This document shows positions 39,890 to 47,392 of a DNA stretch of 64,000 nt, piece after piece. Source of the stretch: Xanthomonas vasicola (GTDB lineage: Bacteria > Pseudomonadota > Gammaproteobacteria > Xanthomonadales > Xanthomonadaceae); NCBI RefSeq assembly GCF_000772705.2, contig NZ_JSBW02000094.1, positions 1 through 64,000 on the forward strand. Direction: 5' to 3'. Position 1 is the stretch's first letter; each line of letters starts with the position of its first letter. Below the pieces are notes generated by a model. The model did not search any database, was not told where the DNA came from, and saw only the letters and a list, made by a program, of their open reading frames with translations. A program made the translations under genes and the position numbers.

Positions 39890-40956
39890 ATCCTGCCGTG
39901 AAATCTGCTCTGCCGCGCGCACGAACAGCACGTTTAAGTCGCGCATCGGTACGAAGTTGGACTGCTTGAAGTGGAAGGTCAGTGGGTCGATCTTTTTTAG
40001 AGCAGCTAACAAAACTACTGCGCAGCCGCCAGGCGGGCGCGGCCGGTGCTCGGAATCCTCATGTACCACTCGTACACTCCGGTTCCTGTGCGCCGCCCGC
40101 ACCCGCCTGACGACTGCTCGCTACGTTTTGTTAGCCGCTCTTAGTTCGCCGTCCAAACACAGACTCAGGATGTCGCTGGGCGCCTGCTTGCGGATGGTCA
40201 GCTGGAAGTCCTTGATCGGGCCGTTCCAGTTCTTGCCGGTGGTGAGCACATAACGCAGGTTGGCCACCCCCAGACCGTACTTGCCTTCGCGGCGCTGCAT
40301 GCTGGCTTTGCTGGCCGGTTCGATGCAGGTGTCTTTTGCGTAGGACTCCAGCAAATAGCTGCTGGCTGCGGGACGCCGGTTGACAAACTGGGCGTGTAGG
40401 TGTGGCGGATCTGCACGCTTCCTTTGGCAGGAAATGGCTGCTGCCAGACGAAGTACTCGTTGAGCGCGAAGCGAGGTTGCCCATCGCCATCGACCCAGCG
40501 CGCGGGCAGCGGCTTGCGTCCCTTCGGCGGCGTGGATGATTCGGTGAAGGCACAGACATCGTCCGGGGTTCAGCCGGTGGCGGCGAACGTCTTGGAGATA
40601 TCGCTGCCGTCGTCCAGCAGCACCACCAGCTTGCGCGTGGTGGCGACCGGTTTGCCGTCGGCCCAGAGTTTGAAATCGGTCAGCGCATTGTGGTCGGCCA
40701 TGCCGAAATACATCGGCGGCATCGGGAAGGCCACCGGCACGCTCAGGTCGCGCTCGCTGTGATTGGTGAACACGTAATCCACCTGCATGCGTTCTTCGCT
40801 GAGCAGCAGCGCTTCGTGGTCCATGTTGATGTCGGGCTGATACAGCAGGCAGATGGTGCCGTTGTCGTCGCCGAAACTGCTGTCATTGGCCTGTGCGGCA
40901 TTGCAGGCAAGCAGTGCCAGCACGCACAGCCGAACGGAAAACGCCATCGCGCCCAT
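39890..40956 (-). pseudogene. DUF4424-type exported protein gene, interrupted by a foldback element
   Basis: Read on the minus strand from 40956, it has a signal peptide and then NDSSFGDDNGTICLLYQPDI and VDYVFTNHSERDLSVPVAFP with MPPMYF, the DUF4424 pattern. At 40570 TGG has become TGA after KTFAATG, yet the same frame continues with TPPKGRKPLPARWVD and FALNEYFVWQQPFPAKGSVQ. Near 40360 a shift moves it to LLESYAKDTCIEPASKASMQ and GLGVANLRYVLTTGKNWNGP. At DGEL (40144) it enters a 141-bp element. Beyond the element it resumes KKIDPLTFHFKQSNFVPMRD then LNVLFVRAAEQ. So there is one nonsense, one shift and one insertion. The far end near 39890 is approximate. Confidence 0.78.
40000..40140. mobile_element. 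foldback (MITE-like) element, copy A, 141 bp, with TTA target duplication
   Basis: The ends are GAGCAGCTAACAAAAC (left) and GTTTTGTTAGCCGCTC (right), inverted copies differing at one of 16 positions. Symmetry continues inward: TGCGCAGCCGCCAGGCGGG on the left arm against GAGCAGTCGTCAGGCGGG on the right arm read inverted. The two meet at TGTAC-CACTC-GTACA in the centre (about 40067-40081), so nearly the whole element can form one hairpin. TTA lies immediately outside each end (39997-39999 and 40141-40143). It encodes no protein. It sits inside the DUF4424 gene. Confidence 0.85.
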
Positions 40957-41419
40957 TACATGATTCTTGAAAGGCCGGCACGCACCCACGTGCCGTGCTG
41001 CACAGCATGCCACGAGCGGGCACGGCTGGATGCTGGCCAGCAATCAGCGCTGCGTGGGCAGCGAGTGTGGCAATCACTCTCTGGCTTCTCTTTGTGTTTC
41101 TGTCGTGCTGACTTGATACCGCTGCGTGCATCCGCCGTGGATCAGCCTGCAGACGCCGTTGGTTTGAGCCGCGCTTGCGTTCGACACTTTAATCAATTCG
41201 TGGATGCACAGACGCGCCGATGCCGCATTGCACGCTTGGCGCTTTACTGGATTGCGCAAACACCGATCCCAACGCAATGCATCAGTGACAAGCCCAAGTG
41301 CGCGGGCGTGATCGCATCCACAGCTGTATGCCGCGCGACATCGCAGTTGTCGATATCACCATTGACCATGCGTTGATGCTGGGCAAGGCTCGGGCACCCA
41401 GGACGCTGTTGGAGCTGGC
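40957..41419. other. intergenic region, no gene recognised
   Basis: About 460 bases between the divergent DUF4424 pseudogene and the redoxin gene. A moderately open plus-strand frame (MPRDIAVVDITIDHALMLGK, ending inside the redoxin gene) has no family I recognise. The redoxin promoter should be near 41350-41400. Confidence 0.35.
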
Positions 41420-42010
41420 ATGGCACGACGTTTCCCTTGGCTCTGGATGGGCCTGCTGGTGACATGTGCATTGATTGCGGTGCTGGCGTGGCAGAACCGG
41501 CAGCTGCGCGTGCAGCAGCAATGGCTGCAGACGCGCATCAGCACACCGTATGAAGGCATGTACGTGCCGCGTATCGAAGTGACCGATGGCGATGGTCAGC
41601 GCCATGTGCTCGGCGCGCCGCAAGGGCCAGCGCAGGTGTTGTTCTTTTTCACCACCACCTGCCCGTACTGCCAGCGCTCGGCCCCAACCGTGCTGCGTGC
41701 GGCGCGGCAGCTGCAAGCCAACCTGCCGGGCCGGCCGCAGCTGCTAGGCGTGTGCCACTGCGACGCTGCGCAGGCTGCGCGCTATGCACATGTGCACGGT
41801 TTCGATTTTCCGGTGGTCACGTTGACCGATCGTCGCGCGCTGATGCTGTTTCGCGCGCGCAACGTGCCGCTACTGATGGCCATCGATGCAGAGGGGCGCG
41901 TGCGCCATTCCCATCTTGGCGTTTTCGATACCACGGAGCGGGTGCAGGAACTCGTCGCCGCCTTGCGCCACACGGACGCGCCAGCGGCTTTTGCAACGGT
42001 GAAGGAGTAA
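41420..42010 (+). CDS. membrane-anchored thioredoxin-like (TlpA/MauD-type) redoxin
   Basis: The 196-residue protein has an uncleaved N-terminal membrane anchor (FPWLWMGLLVTCALIAVLAW, about residues 5-24) and a periplasmic thioredoxin fold. LFFFTTTCPYCQRSAPTVLR carries the active-site pair C81 and C84 (CPYC), and RNVPLLMAIDAEGRVRHSHL has the cis-Pro. It resembles TlpA and MauD-type proteins that reduce or shuffle disulfides in exported partners. A GGAG ribosome site lies 9 bases upstream. The next gene, 3 bases on, encodes a small six-cysteine exported peptide, which is the obvious candidate substrate. Confidence 0.8.
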   Translation: MARRFPWLWMGLLVTCALIAVLAWQNRQLRVQQQWLQTRISTPYEGMYVPRIEVTDGDGQRHVLGAPQGPAQVLFFFTTTCPYCQRSAPTVLRAARQLQANLPGRPQLLGVCHCDAAQAARYAHVHGFDFPVVTLTDRRALMLFRARNVPLLMAIDAEGRVRHSHLGVFDTTERVQELVAALRHTDAPAAFATVKE

Positions 42011-42013
42011 TGC

Positions 42014-42217
42014 ATGAAGAAGCGTTGGCTAACCTTACGCAGTGCGTTGATGGCGGCGACTTTTCTGGCAAGCACTGGATTCGGTGCCTTCCAGGTGATG
42101 GCGGTCGATAACGCACAGCCGAAAGTCGAATCATGTAGCGCATGGGCCTGCAAAGCCGAGTGTCCGGAATTTGGCGGCGATCTGGGCCAGGGCAACGTCT
42201 GCTACTGCTGCGGTTAA
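42014..42217 (+). CDS. small exported six-cysteine peptide
   Basis: The 67-residue product starts MKKRWLTLRSALMAATFLAS with a signal peptide probably cut near residue 30 (VMA|VDN). The mature peptide of about 37 residues is acidic and has six cysteines in the pattern C-x4-C-x3-C-x12-C-x-C-C, ending VCYCCG. A good ribosome site, GAAGGAG, overlaps the end of the redoxin gene 3 bases upstream, so the two form an operon. I know no family for it. It could be a metal-binding peptide, a toxin-like or signalling peptide, or a structural partner. The terminator at 42363 lies 146 bases on. Confidence 0.7.
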   Translation: MKKRWLTLRSALMAATFLASTGFGAFQVMAVDNAQPKVESCSAWACKAECPEFGGDLGQGNVCYCCG

Positions 42218-42362
42218 CTGTGATCGAAAGAGCGACTGCGTAGCTGCCAAACAGAAACGCTCCGCGCGTGGAATCGGCCTGTCGCACGCGTACACCCGGT
42301 TCTTCGCACTGTCCGTATTCCGCGGGCACTACGCGACGTATCGATGGTCGCTGTAAGGCCTG

Positions 42363-42390
42363 ACGGCGAGGTCCCCCCGGGCCTCGCCGT
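42363..42390 (+). terminator. Rho-independent-like terminator after the redoxin-peptide operon
   Basis: ACGGCGAGG and CCTCGCCGT make a 9-bp stem around TCCCCCCGGG, followed by TTGACG. The T-run is short. It is well placed to end the two-gene transcript. Confidence 0.65.
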
Positions 42391-43044
42391 TTGACGCTAT
42401 CGCTGCGTGGCGCGACGCGCACGCACGCACGCACGCACGCAAATGCGTAATCGCGCAAGTCGCGCAATCCCGCGTTGTTTTGTCGGGCGTTGTACACGCC
42501 GACTGGCAGGCTCAAACCGCCAGCGAACACGTCGTGACGCAATCCGGATACCCCTATGCGGGTGCGGGTCGGAGGGACGCATCCACTGCCGGCCGTCATC
42601 CAAGGAGAATTCGATTCCACCCATTGATGATGGTTGGTAAGGTGCACGCGGATGCGCCGATGCGTTTTGGCCACACGTGCCATGACGTCTTCTTCATCCA
42701 CGCGACCGAGGTCGGTGCAGCCGGCGATCTTCAGATCAAGCGGTACGCTCCATAGCCCGCGGCTTGCGTCGGCCACGATTACGAAGATCGACACGCCGTT
42801 GTCCGGATTGGCCCGATCACGCCGGCTGCGGAATTCGACAGAGCGATGCGTGTCTGTACAAAGGTCGGCAAGCCGGCACCGCCACAATGCTGCACTGCAG
42901 CGTGATCTGTTCATTGATGATTGCCATATTCATATGCGAACAGCCGGGCACCTGCTGGCTGGTGGATGTTGTGATGCTTAACCCCTGCTTTCCAGATTCC
43001 CAATACGCGTGCTGCGCTTCCGCCCTGCTTGCGGAGCGGCGCGC
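42391..43044. other. intergenic region upstream of the fucose operon, with a GCAC microsatellite
   Basis: About 650 bases with no gene I can support. At 42419-42441 there are five and three-quarter copies of GCAC (GCACGCACGC and on). A minus-strand frame between 42600 and 42914 (VSIFVIVADASRGLWSVPLD) looks protein-like but has no family I know and is not continued. The fucose operon promoter should be near its right end. Confidence 0.4.
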
Positions 43045-44055
43045 GTGAGCGGCGTGGCACGGCAGCGTCTCGGCAGCACCAACGTGCAGCTATCGGCACT
43101 GGGCTTCGGCGCCGCGCCGATCGGCAACCTGTACACGGAAGTGGATGAGGCAGACGCACTGGCCGCGATTGCAGGCGCGTTCGAGGCTGGCATCCGTCAT
43201 TTCGATACTGCGCCCTACTACGGCTACGGACTGAGCGAAGCGCGTCTGGGCCGTGGCTTGGCTGGCGTCGCGCGCGCGGACTACACGCTGTCGACCAAGG
43301 TCGGCCGCTGCGTCTACGACGACGGCCGGGCCGTTGCCGGCCGCGATGGTTTTGCCGTGGCCGGGCGGCGCGCCGAGTTCGATTACAGCGCCGACGGCGT
43401 GCGGCGTGCGTTCGCTTCCAGCCTGGAGCGCCTGGGCACCGACTACATCGACGTACTGCTGCTGCACGACATCGGTGCGCTGACCCACGGCGACAACCAC
43501 GCTCACGTGCTGCGCCAGGCCTTGGAGGAGGCCTTGCCGGCGATGGTGGAGCTGAAGGCGGCCGGCGCGTGCGGGGCGATCGGGCTGGGCGTCAACGAGC
43601 AGGACGTGGCACTGGAGGTGTTGCCGCGTTTTCCGCTCGACTGCGTGATGCTGGCCGGCCGTTACACGCTGCTGGAACAGCACGGCGCGCGCGCGCTGCT
43701 GGAGCAGGCGCAGCAACGCAACGTGGCGATCCTGTCGGCCGGCCCGTACAGCTCCGGCCTGCTCAGCGACGCACGCGGCCCCGGCGCCACCTACAACTAC
43801 GCCCCGGTCGATGCCACCACGCTGCAGCATGCGCAGCGGCTGTACGCGGCCTGCGCGGCGTTCGGGGTGGATATCGGTACGGCGGCCTTGCAATTCCCGC
43901 TGGCGCATCCGGCGGTGACCACGGTGGTGGCCGGCATGCGTACCGTGGCCGAAGTGCAATCGGCGGCCACGCGGCTTGCGGCCGCGATTCCAGCCGAGCT
44001 GTGGCAACGCCTGCGCGATGATGGCCTGCTCGATGCGGACCTGCCCACGCCATGA
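43045..44055 (+). CDS. L-fucose dehydrogenase (aldo/keto reductase)
   Basis: An NAD(P)-dependent aldo/keto reductase that by context oxidises L-fucose to L-fucono-lactone. SALGFGAAPIGNLYTEVDEA opens the barrel. IRHFDTAPYYGYGLSEARLG has the catalytic Asp and Tyr, YTLSTKVGR the catalytic Lys, and DYIDVLLLHDIG the conserved His. VVAGMRTVAEVQSAATRLAA binds the cofactor end. The GTG at 43045 (336 aa) follows GCGGAG and is preferred; an in-frame GTG at 43009 would add 12 residues. It is first in the fucose operon and overlaps the lactonase gene by 4 bases. This gene order is that of the characterised X. campestris cluster. Confidence 0.85.
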   Translation: MSGVARQRLGSTNVQLSALGFGAAPIGNLYTEVDEADALAAIAGAFEAGIRHFDTAPYYGYGLSEARLGRGLAGVARADYTLSTKVGRCVYDDGRAVAGRDGFAVAGRRAEFDYSADGVRRAFASSLERLGTDYIDVLLLHDIGALTHGDNHAHVLRQALEEALPAMVELKAAGACGAIGLGVNEQDVALEVLPRFPLDCVMLAGRYTLLEQHGARALLEQAQQRNVAILSAGPYSSGLLSDARGPGATYNYAPVDATTLQHAQRLYAACAAFGVDIGTAALQFPLAHPAVTTVVAGMRTVAEVQSAATRLAAAIPAELWQRLRDDGLLDADLPTP

Positions 44056-44924
44056 GCCGGGTCGACGCGCATCTGCATTTCTGGCACCTGGCCCGTGGCG
44101 ATTACCATTGGCTGACGCCCGAGCTGGCGCCGCTGTACCGCGACTTCGGCCCGGACGATGCCGGCGCTGTGCTGGACGCTGCCGATGTCGAGCACGTGGT
44201 GGTGGTGCAGGCTGCCGCCACCGAGGCCGAGACCTGTTACCTATTCGAGCTGGCCCGGGATGACGCGCGCATTGCTGGCGTGGTCGGTTGGGCGGACTTC
44301 GCCGCGCCCGATGCGGCTGCACGTATCGGCGCGCTGGTGCGTGCCGGCGGCGGCCTGCTCAAGGGCCTGCGCCCGATGGTGCAGGACATCGCCGACGTGC
44401 ACTGGCTGGCCGATCCCGCGCTGGATGCCGCCTTCGATGCACTGCTGGCGAACGAGTTGGCCTTCGACGCCTTGATCCGTGCCGCGCACGTACCGGCACT
44501 GCAGACGCGCTTGAAGCGCCATCCGGGCTTGCGCGTGGTGGTCGATCACGGCGGCAAGCCGCAGATTGCCGCCGGCGAATTTGTTGCCTGGGCCGCCGGC
44601 ATGGCCGTTCTGGCGCAGCATCCCAATGTGCATTGCAAACTCTCCGGCCTGCTGACCGAAGCCGCGCGCGGCGCTGGCGTGGACGCGCTGGAGCCATATG
44701 TTGCGCATCTGTTCGCCCGCTTCGGCCCGCAGCGTTTGCTGTGGGGCAGCGACTGGCCAGTGCTGACATTGCGCGCCGATTACGCGCACTGGTTCGCGCT
44801 CGCACAGCAACTCGTCACCCGGCACGCCGCCGAGCACGCGGCAGCCATCTTCGGCGACAACGCACGCACGTTCTATCGTCTGCCACGGCCGGCGGCCCCC
44901 ACCCACGGAACCTCATCGGTATGA
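44052..44924 (+). CDS. L-fuconolactonase (amidohydrolase family)
   Basis: A 290-residue amidohydrolase-2 family barrel that by context hydrolyses L-fucono-lactone to L-fuconate. SRVDAHLHFWHLARGDYHWL has the HxH metal motif plus the HFW segment typical of sugar lactonases of this group. GLRPMVQDIADVHWLADPAL and LRVVVDHGGKPQIAAGEF follow, with HCKLSGLLTEA and LLWGSDWPVLTL giving the later His and Asp ligands. The ATGA overlap with the dehydrogenase gene and another ATGA with the SDR gene show tight coupling. Substrate is assigned from the operon, not from unique residues. Confidence 0.87.
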   Translation: MSRVDAHLHFWHLARGDYHWLTPELAPLYRDFGPDDAGAVLDAADVEHVVVVQAAATEAETCYLFELARDDARIAGVVGWADFAAPDAAARIGALVRAGGGLLKGLRPMVQDIADVHWLADPALDAAFDALLANELAFDALIRAAHVPALQTRLKRHPGLRVVVDHGGKPQIAAGEFVAWAAGMAVLAQHPNVHCKLSGLLTEAARGAGVDALEPYVAHLFARFGPQRLLWGSDWPVLTLRADYAHWFALAQQLVTRHAAEHAAAIFGDNARTFYRLPRPAAPTHGTSSV

Positions 44925-45691
44925 CTGTCTCGATCCCCACCACTCCCAACACCCGTCTGCAGGGCAAGCGTTGCCTGATCACCGCCGCCGGTGCCGGCAT
45001 CGGCCGCGAAAGCGCGCTGGCCTGCGCGCGTGCCGGCGCACAGGTGATCGCCACCGACATCGACGCCGCTGCATTGCAAGCGCTGGCTGCCGAATCGGAT
45101 GCGATCACTACGCAACTGCTCGACGTCACCGACGCTGCCGCGATTGCCGCAGTGATCCAGGCACACGGCCCGTTCGACGTGTTGTTCAACTGCGCCGGCT
45201 TCGTGCATCAGGGCAGCATTCTCGATTGCGAGGAACCGGCCTGGCGCCGCTCGTTCTCGATCAATGTCGACGCGATGTACTACACCTGCAAGGCGGTGTT
45301 GCCGGGCATGCTCGCGCGCGGCCGCGGCAGCATCATCAACATGTCTTCGGTTGCCTCCAGCATCAAGGGCGTGCCGAACCGCTTCGTGTACGGCGTGACC
45401 AAGGCCGCGGTGATCGGCCTGAGCAAGGCGATCGCCGCCGACTACGTGGCGCAGGGCGTGCGTTGCAACGCAATCTGCCCGGGCACCATCAAGACGCCGT
45501 CGCTGGGCGAGCGCGTCAAAGCCCTGGGCGGCGACGAACAAGCGGTATGGAAGAGCTTCACTGATCGCCAGCCGATGGGCCGCCTGGGCGACCCGCGCGA
45601 GATTGCGCAGTTGGTGGTGTACCTGGCTTCGGACGAATCGTCGTTCACCACCGGCCAGACCCACATCATCGATGGCGGCTGGTCCAACTGA
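44921..45691 (+). CDS. 2-keto-3-deoxy-L-fuconate 4-dehydrogenase (SDR)
   Basis: A 256-residue short-chain dehydrogenase that by context oxidises 2-keto-3-deoxy-L-fuconate to 2,4-diketo-3-deoxy-L-fuconate with NAD. GKRCLITAAGAGIGRESALA holds the TGxxxGIG-type loop (TAAGAGIG at 21-28). FNCAGF is the NAG-equivalent. The catalytic Ser is in SIINMSSVASSIKG (S143), and Y157 and K161 lie in RFVYGVTKAAVIGLS. The end, FTTGQTHIIDGGWSN, is standard. It begins inside the lactonase stop as ATGA. A foldback-like element seems to begin at its stop codon. Confidence 0.88.
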   Translation: MTVSIPTTPNTRLQGKRCLITAAGAGIGRESALACARAGAQVIATDIDAAALQALAAESDAITTQLLDVTDAAAIAAVIQAHGPFDVLFNCAGFVHQGSILDCEEPAWRRSFSINVDAMYYTCKAVLPGMLARGRGSIINMSSVASSIKGVPNRFVYGVTKAAVIGLSKAIAADYVAQGVRCNAICPGTIKTPSLGERVKALGGDEQAVWKSFTDRQPMGRLGDPREIAQLVVYLASDESSFTTGQTHIIDGGWSN

Positions 45692-45833
45692 GCACGGCAA
45701 CGACGCACGCTGCCGCCCGCCACACACGTGGGCGCGGCGATTGCGTGATGCGATCTGCAGCGCGCGTCCGCTTCGATGTGAGCACAGTGTCCTTACCTAC
45801 CCGATGCACGCGCGCTAGGTTTGCTAGCCGCTC
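45690..45833. mobile_element. possible foldback (MITE-like) element, copy E, about 144 bp
   Basis: The right end GGTTTGCTAGCCGCTC (45818-45833) matches the family end GTTTTGTTAGCCGCTC at 13 of 16 positions. The left end GAGCACGGCAACGACG is poorer. Length is close to the 141 bp of copies A-C. It would occupy nearly all of the gap between the SDR and FAH genes within the fucose operon. This is the least certain member. Confidence 0.4.
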
Positions 45834-45860
45834 CACTTCTCCTCTGCAAAGGAAGACCGC

Positions 45861-46718
45861 ATGAAACTCGTACGCATTGGCGCCGAAGGCCACGAACGCC
45901 CTGGCCTGATCGACAGCGAAGGCCGCATCCGCGACCTCAGCGGTGTGATCGACGATGTGGCCGGCGAGCACATCACCAACGCCGGCCTGGAAAAACTACG
46001 CGCACTGGACTTGACCACGCTGCCGTTGATCGAAGGCGAGGTACGCTACGGCGCAGCAGTCGGCCGTATCGGCAAATTCATCTGCGTGGGGTTGAACTAC
46101 GCCGACCACGCCGCCGAATCGGGCATGGAAGTGCCCAAGATGCCGATTCTTTTCATGAAGGCCACCACTGCGGTGTGCGGCCCCAACGACACGGTGATCA
46201 TCCCGCGCGGCTCGGTGAAGAGCGACTGGGAAGTGGAGCTGGGTGTGGTGATCGGCGATGTGGCGCGCGATGTGTCGGTGGACGAAGCGCTCAACCATGT
46301 GGCCGGCTACGCGGTGATCAACGATTTGTCCGAGCGCGAATTCCAGCTCGAACACGGCGGCCAGTGGGTCAAGGGCAAGAGCGCCGACACCTTCGGCCCG
46401 ATCGGCCCGTGGCTGGTAACGCGCGACGAGATCGCCGACCCGCAGAACCTGTCGATGTGGCTGGAGGTCAACGGCCATCGCTACCAGAACGGCAGCACGC
46501 GCACGATGGTGTTCGGCGTGGCCGAACTGGTCAGCCACATCAGCCGCTACATGACGTTGATGCCGGGCGATGTGATCAGCACCGGTACCCCGCCGGGCGT
46601 GGGCCTGGGCCAGAAGCCGCCGGTGTACCTGAAGCCGGGCGATGTGATGGAACTGGAGATCGAAGGCCTGGGCCGTCAGCGTCAGCCGGTGGTGGCGCAT
46701 CCGCGGGATGGGGGGTGA
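45861..46718 (+). CDS. 2,4-diketo-3-deoxy-L-fuconate hydrolase (FAH family)
   Basis: A 285-residue fumarylacetoacetate hydrolase-fold enzyme that by context cuts 2,4-diketo-3-deoxy-L-fuconate to pyruvate and lactate. GRIGKFICVGLNYADHAAES starts the catalytic domain. VKSDWEVELGVVIGDVARDV has the metal-binding Glu residues, and AVINDLSEREFQLEHGGQWV with KGKSADTFGPIGPWLV the conserved lysine and Phe-Gly-Pro loop. DVISTGTPPGVGLGQKPPVY closes the site. AAAGGAAGACCGC is the ribosome site before ATG 45861. It is fourth in the operon. Confidence 0.88.
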   Translation: MKLVRIGAEGHERPGLIDSEGRIRDLSGVIDDVAGEHITNAGLEKLRALDLTTLPLIEGEVRYGAAVGRIGKFICVGLNYADHAAESGMEVPKMPILFMKATTAVCGPNDTVIIPRGSVKSDWEVELGVVIGDVARDVSVDEALNHVAGYAVINDLSEREFQLEHGGQWVKGKSADTFGPIGPWLVTRDEIADPQNLSMWLEVNGHRYQNGSTRTMVFGVAELVSHISRYMTLMPGDVISTGTPPGVGLGQKPPVYLKPGDVMELEIEGLGRQRQPVVAHPRDGG

Positions 46719-47392
46719 GGCAAACCTCACTTCGAAGGGGTGGGTGCGGCGAAGGCCCATGCAGTGCGAAGTGACACATCGCACAGTGCGGCTTAAATCT
46801 GCTCATGAAACCTGAGTGCTGCGTACAGATTGATCTGCAACAGGATGACCCTTGTTGCACCGACAAACTGGCCTGCTTGACGCCACGCGGCCTAAGCCCC
46901 TCTTCCACCGGGGCGCCAAGGCGCGGCGTGCGCGCCATTGGCGCGCGTGCCTTGAAGCGCCCGTGCTGCTGGCGCGGGCCGGGGCGCGGAGCGGGGGTTG
47001 GGGCGAAGGTACGTCGCCACGTAGTCGCGCAACTCGACGTCATGACATCTGTTGTTTGGTCTGACGTGTAGCCGCCTGTGCTAATGCGTCACAAACATGT
47101 TGCTTCTACCGAATTTGCTCCCGCGCTGAATGTCCAAACGGTGTAACGCTTCGATCGCAATACACAGTTGATCGTGCAGTCGATTCATTGGGCTGAGTTG
47201 CAAACGCATGAGTCACTGCAGCGCCTCAACACATCGGGCGCTACGCGGCCGCACCCTCACCCCTTTCCCGGTGGGAGAGGGGTGAGGGTGCAGTTCCCGG
47301 ATTTATTCATCGCTTCAGATTTCGTCATCGCTTGATTCCGGTCATTTTTCTTTCATCCGTTTTATTTCCCACTTTCCATCGCCAGGACTTTC
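46719..47392. repeat. repeat-filled gap within the fucose gene row (R1 copy c, and hairpin 47251-47291)
   Basis: About 675 bases with no supported gene. At about 46890-47030 lies a shortened R1 repeat (CTGGCGCGGGCCGGGGCGCG, then GAAGGTACGTCGCCACG). At 47251-47291 a perfect 14-bp stem forms from GCACCCTCACCCCT and AGGGGTGAGGGTGC. Between them the sequence is less GC-rich and could hold a second promoter for the dehydratase gene. A small Cys-containing frame at 46805 runs into the repeat and is not credible. Confidence 0.7.

Noticed and set aside
42014-42217. Assigning the six-cysteine peptide to a known bacteriocin or RiPP class
   Set aside because: No maturation enzyme, leader motif or dedicated exporter adjoins it, and it has an ordinary Sec signal. 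Only a redoxin partner is visible.
41817-42914. Minus-strand frame of 365 codons overlapping the redoxin and peptide genes
   Set aside because: It runs through two better-supported plus-strand genes, a terminator hairpin and a microsatellite, and has no family.
46805-47071. Small Cys-containing protein starting MKPECCVQID
   Set aside because: Most of the frame is the R1 repeat; no ribosome site stands out and no family is known.
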